Origin: an uncultured Bacilli bacterium
GTDB lineage: Bacteria; Bacillota_I; Bacilli_A; RF39; UBA660
Assembly: GCA_934098385.1 (NCBI GenBank)
Contig: CAKOOJ010000004.1
Span: forward strand, 22,619-86,618
Length of the DNA: 64,000 nucleotides
Direction: 5' to 3'
Position 1 is the stretch's first letter, and each line of letters begins with the position of its first letter. Position numbers and translations under genes: made by a program. The notes beneath the pieces are model-generated. The model made no database searches. It was given only the letters and a program-made list of their open reading frames with translations, and had not been told where the DNA came from. Shown piece by piece: positions 27,040-35,774 of this stretch.

Positions 27040-27618
27040 TTACGATTTGTCATTAATAACAATAAACCATTTACCAATGTTAGTATTCATATAATTATTT
27101 ATTTCATTATAAGACATTAATTTTTTTTCTTTATCTAAAGGATCATGCACTATAAATCCATTATCTACAAATTCAGTTAAAAGTATAGAATGATATACAT
27201 TATCTACTTTACCCGCCAACACTATTAAATTATCATTATTTAATTTTTCTTTTAATAATTGAATATTTATATTAACTCCCTTATAAATCTTAGCACCGTA
27301 CTTAATTGCATTATCTAAAAACTCATTATATTCATTTAATAATAACTCAAACGTTTCATCATTAAAAACATTACTATTTTTAAATAAACTATTTTCAGAA
27401 TGATATATACTAACATCTAATTTATTTTTTGATAAATGATATAAAATTGCACTAAATGGTACTCCATCAATATATTTTGATTTATATATTCTATATAATC
27501 TTCTTTCATCATACCAATTAATTTTATCAATTAAGTTATAATAATTTAGCACCATTAACATACAACATATAGCACAAGTATTCCCTCTTTGTTTATAATG
27601 TCTTATATTTTTTTTCAT
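27040..27618 (-). CDS. C39-like cysteine peptidase family protein
   Basis: 192 aa, no signal peptide. Papain-like landmarks of the peptidase C39-like group: 'RHYKQRGNTCAICCMLMVL' with the catalytic Cys after QRGNT, then 'YHSILLTEF' with the His, and 'FIVHDPL' with the Asp. C39 peptidases cleave leader peptides of bacteriocins after GG when fused to transporters; free-standing cytoplasmic members like this are poorly known. No bacteriocin or transporter gene is adjacent. TTGAGGTAATT precedes the ATG. Confidence 0.7.
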   Translation of the reverse strand: MKKNIRHYKQRGNTCAICCMLMVLNYYNLIDKINWYDERRLYRIYKSKYIDGVPFSAILYHLSKNKLDVSIYHSENSLFKNSNVFNDETFELLLNEYNEFLDNAIKYGAKIYKGVNINIQLLKEKLNNDNLIVLAGKVDNVYHSILLTEFVDNGFIVHDPLDKEKKLMSYNEINNYMNTNIGKWFIVINDKS

Positions 27619-27649
27619 AATTACCTCAATATATTTTATTTTGAATTAA

Positions 27650-28615
27650 TTATAACACTTCCCAATATCCTGTTTTATCTGAACCAACTCTAACAATAAT
27701 ATCGTTTTCAATCAATATTTTAAAATTTCTTTTTATAGTTCTAACGTTAACATTTAAATTTTTTGCTATTATACTTTGTGTAATATATTTATCATTTATA
27801 ATTAATTCGATAATTCTATTTTGAATATGACTCATAACAAATTTATTATTTTTGATTATCTTATCCAAAGAAGTATTTATTGTTTTTAGCATAAATTTTA
27901 TAAATTCATTAGCATTTGAATTAATATGACACTGTTCTATAGAAGAATAATATTTTTCTTGATTTAAGTATATTTCCTCTTCTATTGGAATAAACTCAAA
28001 ATTTTTATCATAATTAAACAACATTAAACTCATCCAAAATCTTGCCATTCTGCCATTTCCATCAGTAAATGGATGTATTGCTACAAAATAATAATGAAAA
28101 ATCGAAGATAATAATATTAGATTTAAGTTACTATTATTAATATAATGGAATAAACTTTTCATAAGATTAGGTACTAATATAGAATTTGGGGCTACATAAA
28201 CAATTGTATCTTCTTTCTTTATAGCTTCACCATGATTTCTATATCCACCATTATCATCATCAAAATACTTCATCATAACTTGATGTGCTTTTAAAAAATC
28301 TTTTTCATCTTTATAATTTAATGTATTAATAAGATTATAAACTTCAATTGCATTTTTTACTTCTTGTACTTCATCTCTTTTGCCAAGAACATTTTTATTT
28401 TCAGAAATATTTTCTACATCAAAAAGTGATAAAGAATTTGTTTCAATCGAAAGAGAAGAATGAATCGATCTTACTTTGGACTTTGTAACCATATATTTTC
28501 TTTTTTGCTTATCAGTAATCTCAATATTACTTAGTTTTAAATCAATTTCTTTAAGCATATCATTTACTTCATCACTAATATAAAATATTGGTTCTACTTT
28601 ATCAAATAATTTCAT
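27650..28615 (-). CDS. Fic family protein (AMPylase-type) with C-terminal winged HTH
   Basis: 321 aa. The Fic core motif is complete: HPFTDGNGRMAR (about 182-193), giving catalytic His and the phosphate-binding GNGR. An N-terminal 'SLSIETN' resembles the inhibitory (S/T)xxxE(G/N) helix of class II Fic proteins, so activity is likely self-restrained. The last about 60 residues form a winged HTH ('ITQSIIAKNLNVNVRTIKRNFKILIEND', in part). Fic enzymes transfer AMP to hydroxyl side chains of proteins; targets here are unknown. The HTH and the repeated motif in its promoter hint at autoregulation. Confidence 0.9.
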   Translation of the reverse strand: MKLFDKVEPIFYISDEVNDMLKEIDLKLSNIEITDKQKRKYMVTKSKVRSIHSSLSIETNSLSLFDVENISENKNVLGKRDEVQEVKNAIEVYNLINTLNYKDEKDFLKAHQVMMKYFDDDNGGYRNHGEAIKKEDTIVYVAPNSILVPNLMKSLFHYINNSNLNLILLSSIFHYYFVAIHPFTDGNGRMARFWMSLMLFNYDKNFEFIPIEEEIYLNQEKYYSSIEQCHINSNANEFIKFMLKTINTSLDKIIKNNKFVMSHIQNRIIELIINDKYITQSIIAKNLNVNVRTIKRNFKILIENDIIVRVGSDKTGYWEVL

Positions 28616-28640
28616 TTTATCCCACTCCTATCTAATTTAG

Positions 28641-28677
28641 ATTATATCAAATGTCACTGTAAATGTCACTGTATTTT
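28641..28677 (-). promoter_or_regulatory. fic promoter with duplicated ACAGTGACATTT motif
   Basis: Minus strand -35 GTGACA (28669-28664), 17-base spacer, TATAAT (28646-28641). The -35 and spacer lie in two tandem 12-bp copies of ACAGTGACATTT. The 26-bp block 28652-28677 recurs exactly at 32631-32656. Confidence 0.7.
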
Positions 28678-28693
28678 ATTGAGTATTTCAAAC

Positions 28694-28723
28694 AAAAAGA
28701 TCTGATTTAACACTTCAGATTCT
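28694..28723 (-). terminator. terminator after the two-component system
   Basis: Minus strand AGAATCTGA ... TCAGATCT followed by TTTTT. Confidence 0.7.
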
Positions 28724-28755
28724 TTATCCTTTAAACTATATTACATTAACATATT

Positions 28756-30018
28756 TTACTTCTTAAACACAACCTTAAACGTAGTAATATGATTACCAGA
28801 CTCTACACTAATTTCACCATTATGATTTAATACAATATTCTTTGCAATAGCAAGTCCTAAACCATATCTATTATTATTTCTATTTCTAGATTTATCTACT
28901 CTATAAAATCTTTCAAATATTTTATCTCTATCTTCACTACTAATATTATCTCCTTTATTCTTAACTAATAATACTATATTATTAGCATTACTTTTTAAAT
29001 TAATATTTATAGTACTATTCTTATATGAATGTTTTATAGCATTATCTATTAATATGCTTAATAATTCTTTTATACTAACTTCATCTAATAACATGTTTAT
29101 ATCTTTTTCTATATCATATTTTATTTTAACATTATCTTCATAAGCTTTTACTTCCATAGATAATATAGATAATTCTACTATTTTAGATAAATTATTATTA
29201 ACTTTAGTAATTTTTTCTTCATGTTCACTTTTAGCAAGTTCTAACATATTTATAATTAAATTATTCATTCTTTCACTTTCATATTTTATATTATTTATCC
29301 ATTTTTCATTATAATCATTTTCTAATGCTTCAGTACTAGCAATAATAACTGATAAAGGAGTTTTAAGTTCATGTGATGCATCTTCTATAAATTCTTTTTG
29401 TTTTTTAAATGTATTATTTACTGGCTCTGTAATATATTTAGTAAGTAATTTAGTTATAAAATATATAATTAATTCTAATACAACAAATATAATTATAGAT
29501 ATTTCTAAAGATAATATTAAACTACTTCTTACTTTGGTATTATCAAGTATAGTTAAACTATCACCACTAACATACTTATAAGAATAATTATTAAAATATA
29601 AATTACCAATATATATTTCTTTAATATTATCTTTATTCAATATATTCTTTGCAATAGAATTTATTTTATTATCACTAATATTATTATTAGAATGATTTAT
29701 TACTTCTTTTATACTATTATCATCATTTATCAAAACAGTATAAATAGTACTATCCATAAATTTAATATTCTTATCAATATTATTTTCTATATTGTTATCT
29801 TTATTCATTTCTATATCTTCATTAGGTTTAATATCTGGTTTCATATCAGGTATAATTTCTTCTTTATCATTTTTATTAGTAGCCATATTTAAACTATTCT
29901 TAACATTATTTTTTAACTCTATATATTTTTGTATATTAAATAAAAATATAAAACTTAATACACTAATAGTTAGTATTATAAATATTATATTAAATACTTT
30001 ATTTCTTAATTTATTCAT
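28756..30018 (-). CDS. sensor histidine kinase (two-component system)
   Basis: 420-aa membrane kinase: helix 1 (about 10-27), an extracytoplasmic loop of about 135 residues rich in Asn/Asp/Lys with an 'IIPDMKPDIKPNED' stretch, and helix 2 (about 170-192). The H-box 'SHELKTP' (about 213-219) is followed by the N-box 'LIDNAIKHS', then 'RFYRVDKSRNR' and 'GLGLAIAKNIV'. It would autophosphorylate on His and pass the phosphate to the overlapping response regulator. Stimulus unknown; no target genes are adjacent apart from the deoxyribosyltransferase-like gene upstream. GGAG precedes the ATG. Confidence 0.92.
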   Translation of the reverse strand: MNKLRNKVFNIIFIILTISVLSFIFLFNIQKYIELKNNVKNSLNMATNKNDKEEIIPDMKPDIKPNEDIEMNKDNNIENNIDKNIKFMDSTIYTVLINDDNSIKEVINHSNNNISDNKINSIAKNILNKDNIKEIYIGNLYFNNYSYKYVSGDSLTILDNTKVRSSLILSLEISIIIFVVLELIIYFITKLLTKYITEPVNNTFKKQKEFIEDASHELKTPLSVIIASTEALENDYNEKWINNIKYESERMNNLIINMLELAKSEHEEKITKVNNNLSKIVELSILSMEVKAYEDNVKIKYDIEKDINMLLDEVSIKELLSILIDNAIKHSYKNSTININLKSNANNIVLLVKNKGDNISSEDRDKIFERFYRVDKSRNRNNNRYGLGLAIAKNIVLNHNGEISVESGNHITTFKVVFKK

Positions 30019-30688
30019 CTTTATACTCCATTTTATATCCTAAACCTCTAACAGATTTTATAATAACATTACTCCCTATACTAGATAGTTTCTTTCTTAT
30101 AAAAGATAAATAAGCTTCTAAGTTATTACTTTCTATCTCATTATCTATTCCCCATACTTTATCATATATTAATTCTTTACTTAATACTTGTTCTTTATTT
30201 CTAATAAATACTTCTAATATTCTAAGTTCTTTACATACTAATTCTAACTTTATATTTGTTTTATTACAGTATATATAAGAATTTTTTATATCTAACTCTA
30301 TATCTTTATATTTTAATATATTTTTATTTTCTTTATTATTTAATTGTATATTTATTCTAGCAACTAACTCATCTATGTGAAAAGGTTTTGTAATATAATC
30401 TACACAACCATTAGTAAGTCCATTTAATTTATCTTCTAATGTAGATTTAGCAGTTAACATTATTATTTTACTATCTATATTTTTATTTTTTATATTATCT
30501 AGTATTTCAAATCCATTCATACTAGGTAACATAACATCTAGTATGACTAAATCATATGCATTAGTAAGTATATTATATAATCCTTCTAAACCATCAGTAC
30601 ATATATCTACAATATATTTTTCTTTTTCTAGCCTAGATTTTATTACGTCTGCCAAATTAAATTCATCTTCAATAATCAATATACGCAT
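30011..30688 (-). CDS. OmpR/PhoB family response regulator
   Basis: 225 aa: receiver domain with acidic pocket (IIEDE, phospho-acceptor D51 in ILDVMLP), Thr/Ser in 'LTAKS', Lys in 'ITKPF', then a C-terminal winged helix ('KELIYDKVWG...NNLEAYLSFIRKKL...IKSVRGLGYKME'). Its 3' end overlaps the kinase gene by eight bases, so both come from one transcript. GTAGGTGATATTTT precedes the ATG. Confidence 0.94.
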   Translation of the reverse strand: MRILIIEDEFNLADVIKSRLEKEKYIVDICTDGLEGLYNILTNAYDLVILDVMLPSMNGFEILDNIKNKNIDSKIIMLTAKSTLEDKLNGLTNGCVDYITKPFHIDELVARINIQLNNKENKNILKYKDIELDIKNSYIYCNKTNIKLELVCKELRILEVFIRNKEQVLSKELIYDKVWGIDNEIESNNLEAYLSFIRKKLSSIGSNVIIKSVRGLGYKMEYKDE

Positions 30689-30742
30689 AAAATATCACCT
30701 ACTTAACTTTATTATATATTTATTAAATGAATATTAAAAGAA

Positions 30743-30776
30743 AAAAATATTATTTTTTATCAATAATATTTTTAAA
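30743..30776 (-). terminator. terminator upstream of the two-component operon
   Basis: Minus strand AAAATATTATT / AATAATATTTT stem with T-run, ending the deoxyribosyltransferase-like gene. Confidence 0.65.
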
Positions 30777-30814
30777 AATTATACCATGTGATTTAGTAAA
30801 TAAATTATTATCCA

Positions 30815-31249
30815 TTATTTGTATGATTTAAGAAAATTTTCCAAATCATCATCATTTTCAAATATAGACTCAAAAATATTATATAAAGTATCAGTAGCTT
30901 CATATTCTCCTATAGCATAACAATTTTTACCTAAGCCATACGCAATACCAGCTTCTATATGAGCTGCTTTACCAGCTGGCAATACTAATAATAAATTTTT
31001 TGAATTTTTTTCTCCCTCTAAATCGTTATTAAACAGATTAAGTACAACGTCACTTTTTAACCCAAGAGATTCGAATTCAGCTTGTTTCTCTTCTGGAGTT
31101 TGATTCGGATTACCATATCCCCAATCATTTTCATTTTTTAAAAAACAATAATAAGAAATATTATACTTATCAAATAAATCACATATTTTTAAAATATTTT
31201 CCTTGTTTCTAGCTCGTCCTGCTACAAAAAATTCATATTTGTTACTCAT
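30815..31249 (-). CDS. nucleoside 2-deoxyribosyltransferase-like protein
   Basis: 144 aa from ATG at 31249, which lies nine bases behind GAAAGGATG. The fold signature is the N-terminal 'FFVAGRARN', a middle 'SDVVLNLF' and 'LLVLPAGKAAHIEAGIAYGLGKNCYAIG'. The last resembles the 'vl...G....E.GyA.a.gkpv..' of the deoxyribosyltransferase-like superfamily, with the Glu near the nucleophile position. True enzymes exchange bases between deoxynucleosides; many relatives are nucleotide-signal or defence proteins. Substrate not inferable. Confidence 0.65.
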   Translation of the reverse strand: MSNKYEFFVAGRARNKENILKICDLFDKYNISYYCFLKNENDWGYGNPNQTPEEKQAEFESLGLKSDVVLNLFNNDLEGEKNSKNLLLVLPAGKAAHIEAGIAYGLGKNCYAIGEYEATDTLYNIFESIFENDDDLENFLKSYK

Positions 31250-31303
31250 AAATATCATCCTTTCAAATAATATTATAACATATTTTTTAAAACAACTTTA
31301 TAC

Positions 31304-32506
31304 TTATTCAAATTCAACATTAATAACAGTTATCTCAGCTTTAGTTCCTATTCTCATATTTGGTCCATATAAACCTACACCAGAAGTAACTATATTATGT
31401 AAATTACCATATTTTTTATATCCATAAGCATTATCCCACATTATATTTACAGTAATATTGCCTGGAAAAAATTGTCCATCATGAGTATGCCCAGATAAAT
31501 CTAAGTCAACGCTCGCTTCATTAAGCAAATCTTGCTCTTTTGGTTGATGATCTAATACAATTATAGGTTTACTTTTATCTAAATCTTCTGTTAATTCATT
31601 AGGCGTTTTTCTTACGCTTATATCTCTTCCTGGTCTAGTTCTATCTGCTCTTCCTATCAAATATACACTATCATTTAATAATACATTCTCATCTCTTAAT
31701 AAAGTTATATTTGCCTTATTTAAAAAATCATCCATTTCTTTAGCACTCATTTTTTCATCGTGATATTTAAAAGTAAAACCAAATAAAGTTTTTTCATCTA
31801 TATCATGATTACCATAAACTGCATAAACTCCATTTTTTGATTTAATATTTTTTAAATCATTTATTATTTTATCAGGATTATCAATAGCTTCATAACTATT
31901 ATCAAATATATCTCCAGCAATTAAAACTAAATCAGCATCTTCTTTATTAATTAATTTAACCATATTACTTATTTGTTTATCTCCAATATTATAACCAATA
32001 TGTAAATCAGCTACCATAACTATTTTCATATTGCTAACATCATTTATCTTTTTATTAATTTTAATATCATAGTTAGTAGTATGAATAATTCTTGCATTTA
32101 TAACACCCAATATACATATAGATGCAATTATAACAGTACATAAAATACCATTAATAAAATATCCTTTACTAGTATATAATTTACTATTTCTTAACTTACC
32201 ATTCCTTTTAAATATAATACGTAGTATTTCAAATGCAATAATTGTCAAAAACAAATATAGTAAAACTCCTAACCAATAATTACCTATACACATAAATATT
32301 CGTTTTAATTTACATGGTTTTAGTATAAAACCAATTACACCAGACAATGCAAAAAAGAAATAAGTACTTAATAATATATACTTAAAATACTTTTTCTTAA
32401 AAAATTTATTACATATATGAAACCATTTAAGTATCTTTCTATATAAGTAATAATTTATAATTAAATATATTGGTGACAAAAATATTGCTATCATAACAAC
32501 AAACAC
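31304..32506 (-). CDS. membrane metallophosphoesterase (YkuE/YaeI-like)
   Basis: 400 aa. The N-terminal 145 residues contain four hydrophobic segments; the rest is a calcineurin-like phosphoesterase facing the outside by family precedent. Metal motifs: 'VMVADLHIGYN', 'IAGDIFDN', 'YGNHDID', 'LDHQP' and 'LSGHTHDGQFFPG'. The GHTH-DGQ form is that of YkuE/YaeI enzymes; some of these act on lipid intermediates. The first codon is GTG at 32506 with GGAAAG just before it; an ATG at 32494 is an alternative. Confidence 0.85.
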   Translation of the reverse strand: MFVVMIAIFLSPIYLIINYYLYRKILKWFHICNKFFKKKYFKYILLSTYFFFALSGVIGFILKPCKLKRIFMCIGNYWLGVLLYLFLTIIAFEILRIIFKRNGKLRNSKLYTSKGYFINGILCTVIIASICILGVINARIIHTTNYDIKINKKINDVSNMKIVMVADLHIGYNIGDKQISNMVKLINKEDADLVLIAGDIFDNSYEAIDNPDKIINDLKNIKSKNGVYAVYGNHDIDEKTLFGFTFKYHDEKMSAKEMDDFLNKANITLLRDENVLLNDSVYLIGRADRTRPGRDISVRKTPNELTEDLDKSKPIIVLDHQPKEQDLLNEASVDLDLSGHTHDGQFFPGNITVNIMWDNAYGYKKYGNLHNIVTSGVGLYGPNMRIGTKAEITVINVEFE

Positions 32507-32630
32507 TTTCTTTCCATTTTTATTTTATCATTATTGCTATAATTAATACAATACTATTAAAAAATAAGATAGACTTGATTAATTTTAATACTTATTTACA
32601 TATAAAAATTTAATATCACTTGGTTAGATT

Positions 32631-32656
32631 TGTCACTGTAAATGTCACTGTATTTT
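32631..32656 (-). repeat. second copy of the 26-bp fic promoter block
   Basis: Exact copy of 28652-28677, in the same orientation, two tandem GTGACA-containing halves; lies about 125 bases upstream of the membrane phosphoesterase start. A weak TATTAA -10 sits 15 bases after the second GTGACA. Confidence 0.7.
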
Positions 32657-32666
32657 TTATAGTACT

Positions 32667-32948
32667 TTATTTATATAATCTTAAAACTAGATATGGGTAT
32701 GCATCTTCTTTTTCTGTATAGCTAATTGAAATGCCTTTTCTGTTATTTGCTGTTTTACCAGAGTTAGTTTTTGTTTTTACATCATTTAATAAAGCCTCAG
32801 TTTCTATATCAGAAATTTCGCTATTATTTGCTTTAATCAAATATTTAATATATGAAATAGCATCAGACTCATATTTGCTATTTTTTTCTACATATAAAAG
32901 CGTATAATTTACAATTTGCCTAGTATTTTGCCGATTATTTTTTATCAA
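32667..32948 (-). CDS. hypothetical 93-aa protein at the island's left edge
   Basis: Charged, mostly helical protein with no family I recognise ('SISYTEKEDAYPYLVLRLYK' at the end). The only start in frame near the beginning is a TTG, lying in a sequence that corresponds to the terminator of the intact sigma-like gene copy, and no good ribosome site is present. It may be a 3' fragment of a gene joined to the duplicated segment, or not a gene. Confidence 0.3.
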   Translation of the reverse strand: MIKNNRQNTRQIVNYTLLYVEKNSKYESDAISYIKYLIKANNSEISDIETEALLNDVKTKTNSGKTANNRKGISISYTEKEDAYPYLVLRLYK

Positions 32949-32963
32949 TAAAAAGACCAGTTT

Positions 32964-33088
32964 TTAATATTTCAGATTCTCATTAACTAGATTTAATGTT
33001 TTATTATGTCTTATTTATTAATCTATAAATTTTCTTCTTGTTTTGATAGAATTATATTAAGTAAATATAAATCATCTTTAATTCTCAT
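32964..33088 (-). pseudogene. remnant of the sigma-region-4-like gene
   Basis: Retains the first about 20 codons (MRIKDDLYLLNIILSKQEE) and the last about 15 (HNKTLNLVNENLKY) of the intact gene at 46054-46332; the middle, including the HTH, is deleted and a stop follows the N-terminal part. Confidence 0.8.
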
Positions 33089-33141
33089 TCTTCTTTTTAA
33101 CAATTATATTAAATAAAAAACTTAGATATAATCTAAGCATT

Positions 33142-33654
33142 TTACACATTACCACTAACAATATATTTAAAATTCTTTTTATATAAACCCCATATATTAA
33201 CTCTCTCTATACTTTCTTTAACTGGTATATCAAAAACATTTATTTTCTTACCATCTTTATACAATTCTAATACTCCTACTTTATCTCCAATATGTATAGG
33301 TGCTTTAATTTCATTTATCTTTAATTTATGATCATACTTACCTTCTTCATTAACGTCTACTAAATCAACAACATCATTTAATAGTTTTAAATCTACAAAA
33401 TCCTTTTTACCATTATTTACTTTTAATTTACCTAATTTTATATTATTTTTAAATATAGTTTTTAATTTATAATTATTATATCCATAATCTAAAAGTTCTA
33501 CAGTATCTTTACTTCTTATCTCACTTGTTTCTTCTCCCATAACTACACTTATTAATCTCATATTATTTCTTTTAGCTGTTGCGGTTAAACAATAACCAGC
33601 ATTATCAGTAAAACCAGTTTTTAAACCATCTAGTCCTTTATAATATTTTATAAG
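33142..33654 (-). pseudogene. 3' fragment of dacF (D-Ala-D-Ala carboxypeptidase)
   Basis: Encodes the last about 170 residues of the protein at 46386-47510, including the KTG box but not SxxK or SxN. Over the 139 residues from MRLISVV the two copies differ at only seven positions. There is no start region; the frame simply begins at the duplication edge, so no active enzyme can be made. Confidence 0.9.
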
Positions 33655-33675
33655 GTATATGTGAATTGCTATAGT

Positions 33676-33708
33676 AAAAAGGTATTACTTCTTGAAAAGA
33701 ATGATACC
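33676..33708 (-). terminator. terminator of the island operon
   Basis: Minus strand GGTATCATTCTT / AGAAGTAATACC stem (one mismatch) with TTCA loop and five T; just outside the left repeat. Confidence 0.8.
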
Positions 33709-33732
33709 ATGAAATTATATAATTAACAATAG

Positions 33733-34509
33733 CTATGTTAGTTTTTCTAAATATTTAGCAACACCATCATCGTCATTATTATCGATTATATAATTTGCCT
33801 CTTTCTTTAATTCATCAGTAGCATTTTCTACAGCTACACCAACTCTTGCAACTTGAATCATAGATAAATCATTATTGTCATTACCAATTGCCACTGTTTT
33901 ACACATAGGAATACTTAAATGCTCAGCTAACTTTTTCAAAGCTGTCCCCTTAGACGCTTTATTACTTATAATACTAAACCAAATTTCTTCTTTTGCATCA
34001 TTTGAAGTATCAATAATATTTAAATTATATTTTTCAACTTTACTTTTATATTTTTTAATTTTTTCTTTATTCTTGCCAATAATCATAATTTGCTTTATGT
34101 TTTTAGCAAGCATATTATCAATATTGTTTTCATTTAACAAAATTTGTGAATTGTTTCTAATAAATTGAGTTGCATATTCAATATTGTCACAAACAAATAT
34201 AGCTCTAATGCCAATATTTTCTACATCTAAATAAATTTTTTTGCAATATTTTGGTGACAAATATGCGCTATAGATAATTTCGTTATTTAAATTATCATAA
34301 ACTTCGGTGCCATTTGATGAAATTAAAAATCTATTAATTCCTACCTCTTCACTTATTTTTAGAGTGTGATACCTAGGTCTTGCAGTACATATAGTTACAA
34401 TGTTTCCTTTTATTACTAATTTTTCAATAATTTTTTTTGTTCTAGTAGAAATACTACCATCTGAATGACGTAATGTTCCATCACTATCTATTGCTATTAG
34501 GTATGGCAT
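33733..34509 (-). CDS. HAD superfamily phosphatase (Cof-type, class IIB)
   Basis: 258 aa. HAD motifs: I 'IAIDSDGTL' (Asp nucleophile and Asp acid), II 'TICTARP' and 'SSNGT', III Lys in 'SKGTALKKL', IV 'AIGNDNNDLSMIQVA', then 'GVAVENATDELKKEANYI'. Cof-type enzymes dephosphorylate sugar phosphates, nucleotides or flavin/pyridoxal phosphates. Last gene of the island operon, so it may remove a phosphate installed by one of the upstream kinases; that is inference. AAAAGGAT precedes the ATG. Confidence 0.9.
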   Translation of the reverse strand: MPYLIAIDSDGTLRHSDGSISTRTKKIIEKLVIKGNIVTICTARPRYHTLKISEEVGINRFLISSNGTEVYDNLNNEIIYSAYLSPKYCKKIYLDVENIGIRAIFVCDNIEYATQFIRNNSQILLNENNIDNMLAKNIKQIMIIGKNKEKIKKYKSKVEKYNLNIIDTSNDAKEEIWFSIISNKASKGTALKKLAEHLSIPMCKTVAIGNDNNDLSMIQVARVGVAVENATDELKKEANYIIDNNDDDGVAKYLEKLT

Positions 34510-34520
34510 AAGAAATCCTT

Positions 34521-35036
34521 TTAATCAATATTAGATTTATATATTTCAAACAATTCTAACATTTCTCTTGCAATTCCACGCTTATCATCAAATTCTTCAG
34601 CATTCTTTTTCAATTCATCTACCACTTTATTTAAAGGAATATTTCTTAATTCAAATCCACCATCCTTTTCATTTTCTGTGTATGATGTTTTATTCAAATT
34701 TGGTTTTTCATCCGTTTTAATTTCATAATAGTATATTTCAATTTTTCTATTTTTTCCTTCAGCAGGCCAATCCTTATAATATCCTAAAGCCACAGCAAAC
34801 GGTTCTATATTTTTCACTTCTAAATCAATGCCTGTCTCTTCAAGCATTTCTCTCTTTACAGTTTGTGGCAAACTCTCTCCATCCTCAACATGTCCACCAG
34901 GAAATTGATAGTTATTGTGTGAATATCCTAGTAAAATTTCTTCTTTAGAATTAATAACTAAAATTTTCACTCTCTTTACAACCTCTGTAATATCTGCTTC
35001 AGTTAAATTGTGTTTGTTTGTAATAATTTCTTTCAT
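34521..35036 (-). CDS. NUDIX hydrolase
   Basis: 171 aa. Complete Nudix box: G-x5-E-x7-REMLEETGI, seen as 'GGHVEDGESLPQTVKREMLEE'. Hydrolyses a nucleoside diphosphate linked to another moiety; substrate unknown. Its start overlaps the stop of the dTMP-kinase-like gene by four bases, showing translational coupling in the island operon. GAAGGAAAAAATT precedes the ATG. Confidence 0.9.
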   Translation of the reverse strand: MKEIITNKHNLTEADITEVVKRVKILVINSKEEILLGYSHNNYQFPGGHVEDGESLPQTVKREMLEETGIDLEVKNIEPFAVALGYYKDWPAEGKNRKIEIYYYEIKTDEKPNLNKTSYTENEKDGGFELRNIPLNKVVDELKKNAEEFDDKRGIAREMLELFEIYKSNID

Positions 35037-35743
35037 AATTTTTTCCTTCTTTCTAATTTTTTAACTTTAACTTTTTTAAACATTTTTTCACTTAATTCTT
35101 GATAAGTTAAATTATTGGATGACTGTAAATTATCAATACTGAATAAATCCATTACAAATTTTCGATTATCATCATCAATTCTCCATAATTCTATTGCATT
35201 TAAAACTATGCTTGCGACTTCTAATTCATTCATTTTTTCAGTATTAATTGCTATGTGTGGTATATTATATCTACGAATTGCTTGAAAGTGTTTAGTATAA
35301 TCATCCTTATATATACGTGTTTTCATTAAATCTTTATCTAAACTGCTTCTATTAATTATTCTTTTAATTCTCTCCTCTATGGATGCGTATAACAAAACTG
35401 TTAGTTCTGGGAAGCCATAATTTAATGCAAAAAAATCAAAAAGTTCTTTATTTTCTTCACCATTTGAAAAATAATATGTAGATATAAAACCTCTATCCAA
35501 AATGTATGAACCATTTTTTCCATCTTCCAATGCACTTAAATAGCCAAGTAAATAGTACATTGCTTGAAGATTTTTAGAATAATTTCCATATATTTTGTTA
35601 GTGATATTTTTTGATTGATCTGGTGTAAGCTCTAACAACGATTTAATAGGTTTAGAAATGATAGGCATTTTAAGTTCGCTAGATAACACTGATGTTAATG
35701 TACTTTTTCCTACACCATCTAATCCTTCTATACTAATTAACAT
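35033..35743 (-). CDS. thymidylate kinase-like P-loop kinase
   Basis: 236 aa from ATG at 35743 with AGAGGAG upstream. Features of dTMP kinases: P-loop 'IEGLDGVGKST' and the DRx motif 'YILDRGFIS'. The remainder is less similar and longer at the C-terminus than a housekeeping Tmk (about 210 aa). Its place in the island operon suggests a role as a nucleoside- or metabolite-kinase in that pathway rather than in DNA precursor supply. Confidence 0.75.
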   Translation of the reverse strand: MLISIEGLDGVGKSTLTSVLSSELKMPIISKPIKSLLELTPDQSKNITNKIYGNYSKNLQAMYYLLGYLSALEDGKNGSYILDRGFISTYYFSNGEENKELFDFFALNYGFPELTVLLYASIEERIKRIINRSSLDKDLMKTRIYKDDYTKHFQAIRRYNIPHIAINTEKMNELEVASIVLNAIELWRIDDDNRKFVMDLFSIDNLQSSNNLTYQELSEKMFKKVKVKKLERRKKL

Positions 35744-35774
35744 ACAATCTCCTCTTCTATATTTTATCATATTT

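Larger units (their letters stand above)
32945..33654. repeat. left copy of the duplicated dacF/sigma-like segment flanking the island
   Basis: Direct (same orientation) copy of 46033-46898. From 33142 to 33654 the two align without a gap (offset 13244). A deletion of about 156 bases lies inside the small sigma-like gene. Homology stops abruptly at 33654, in mid-codon region of dacF. Confidence 0.9.
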
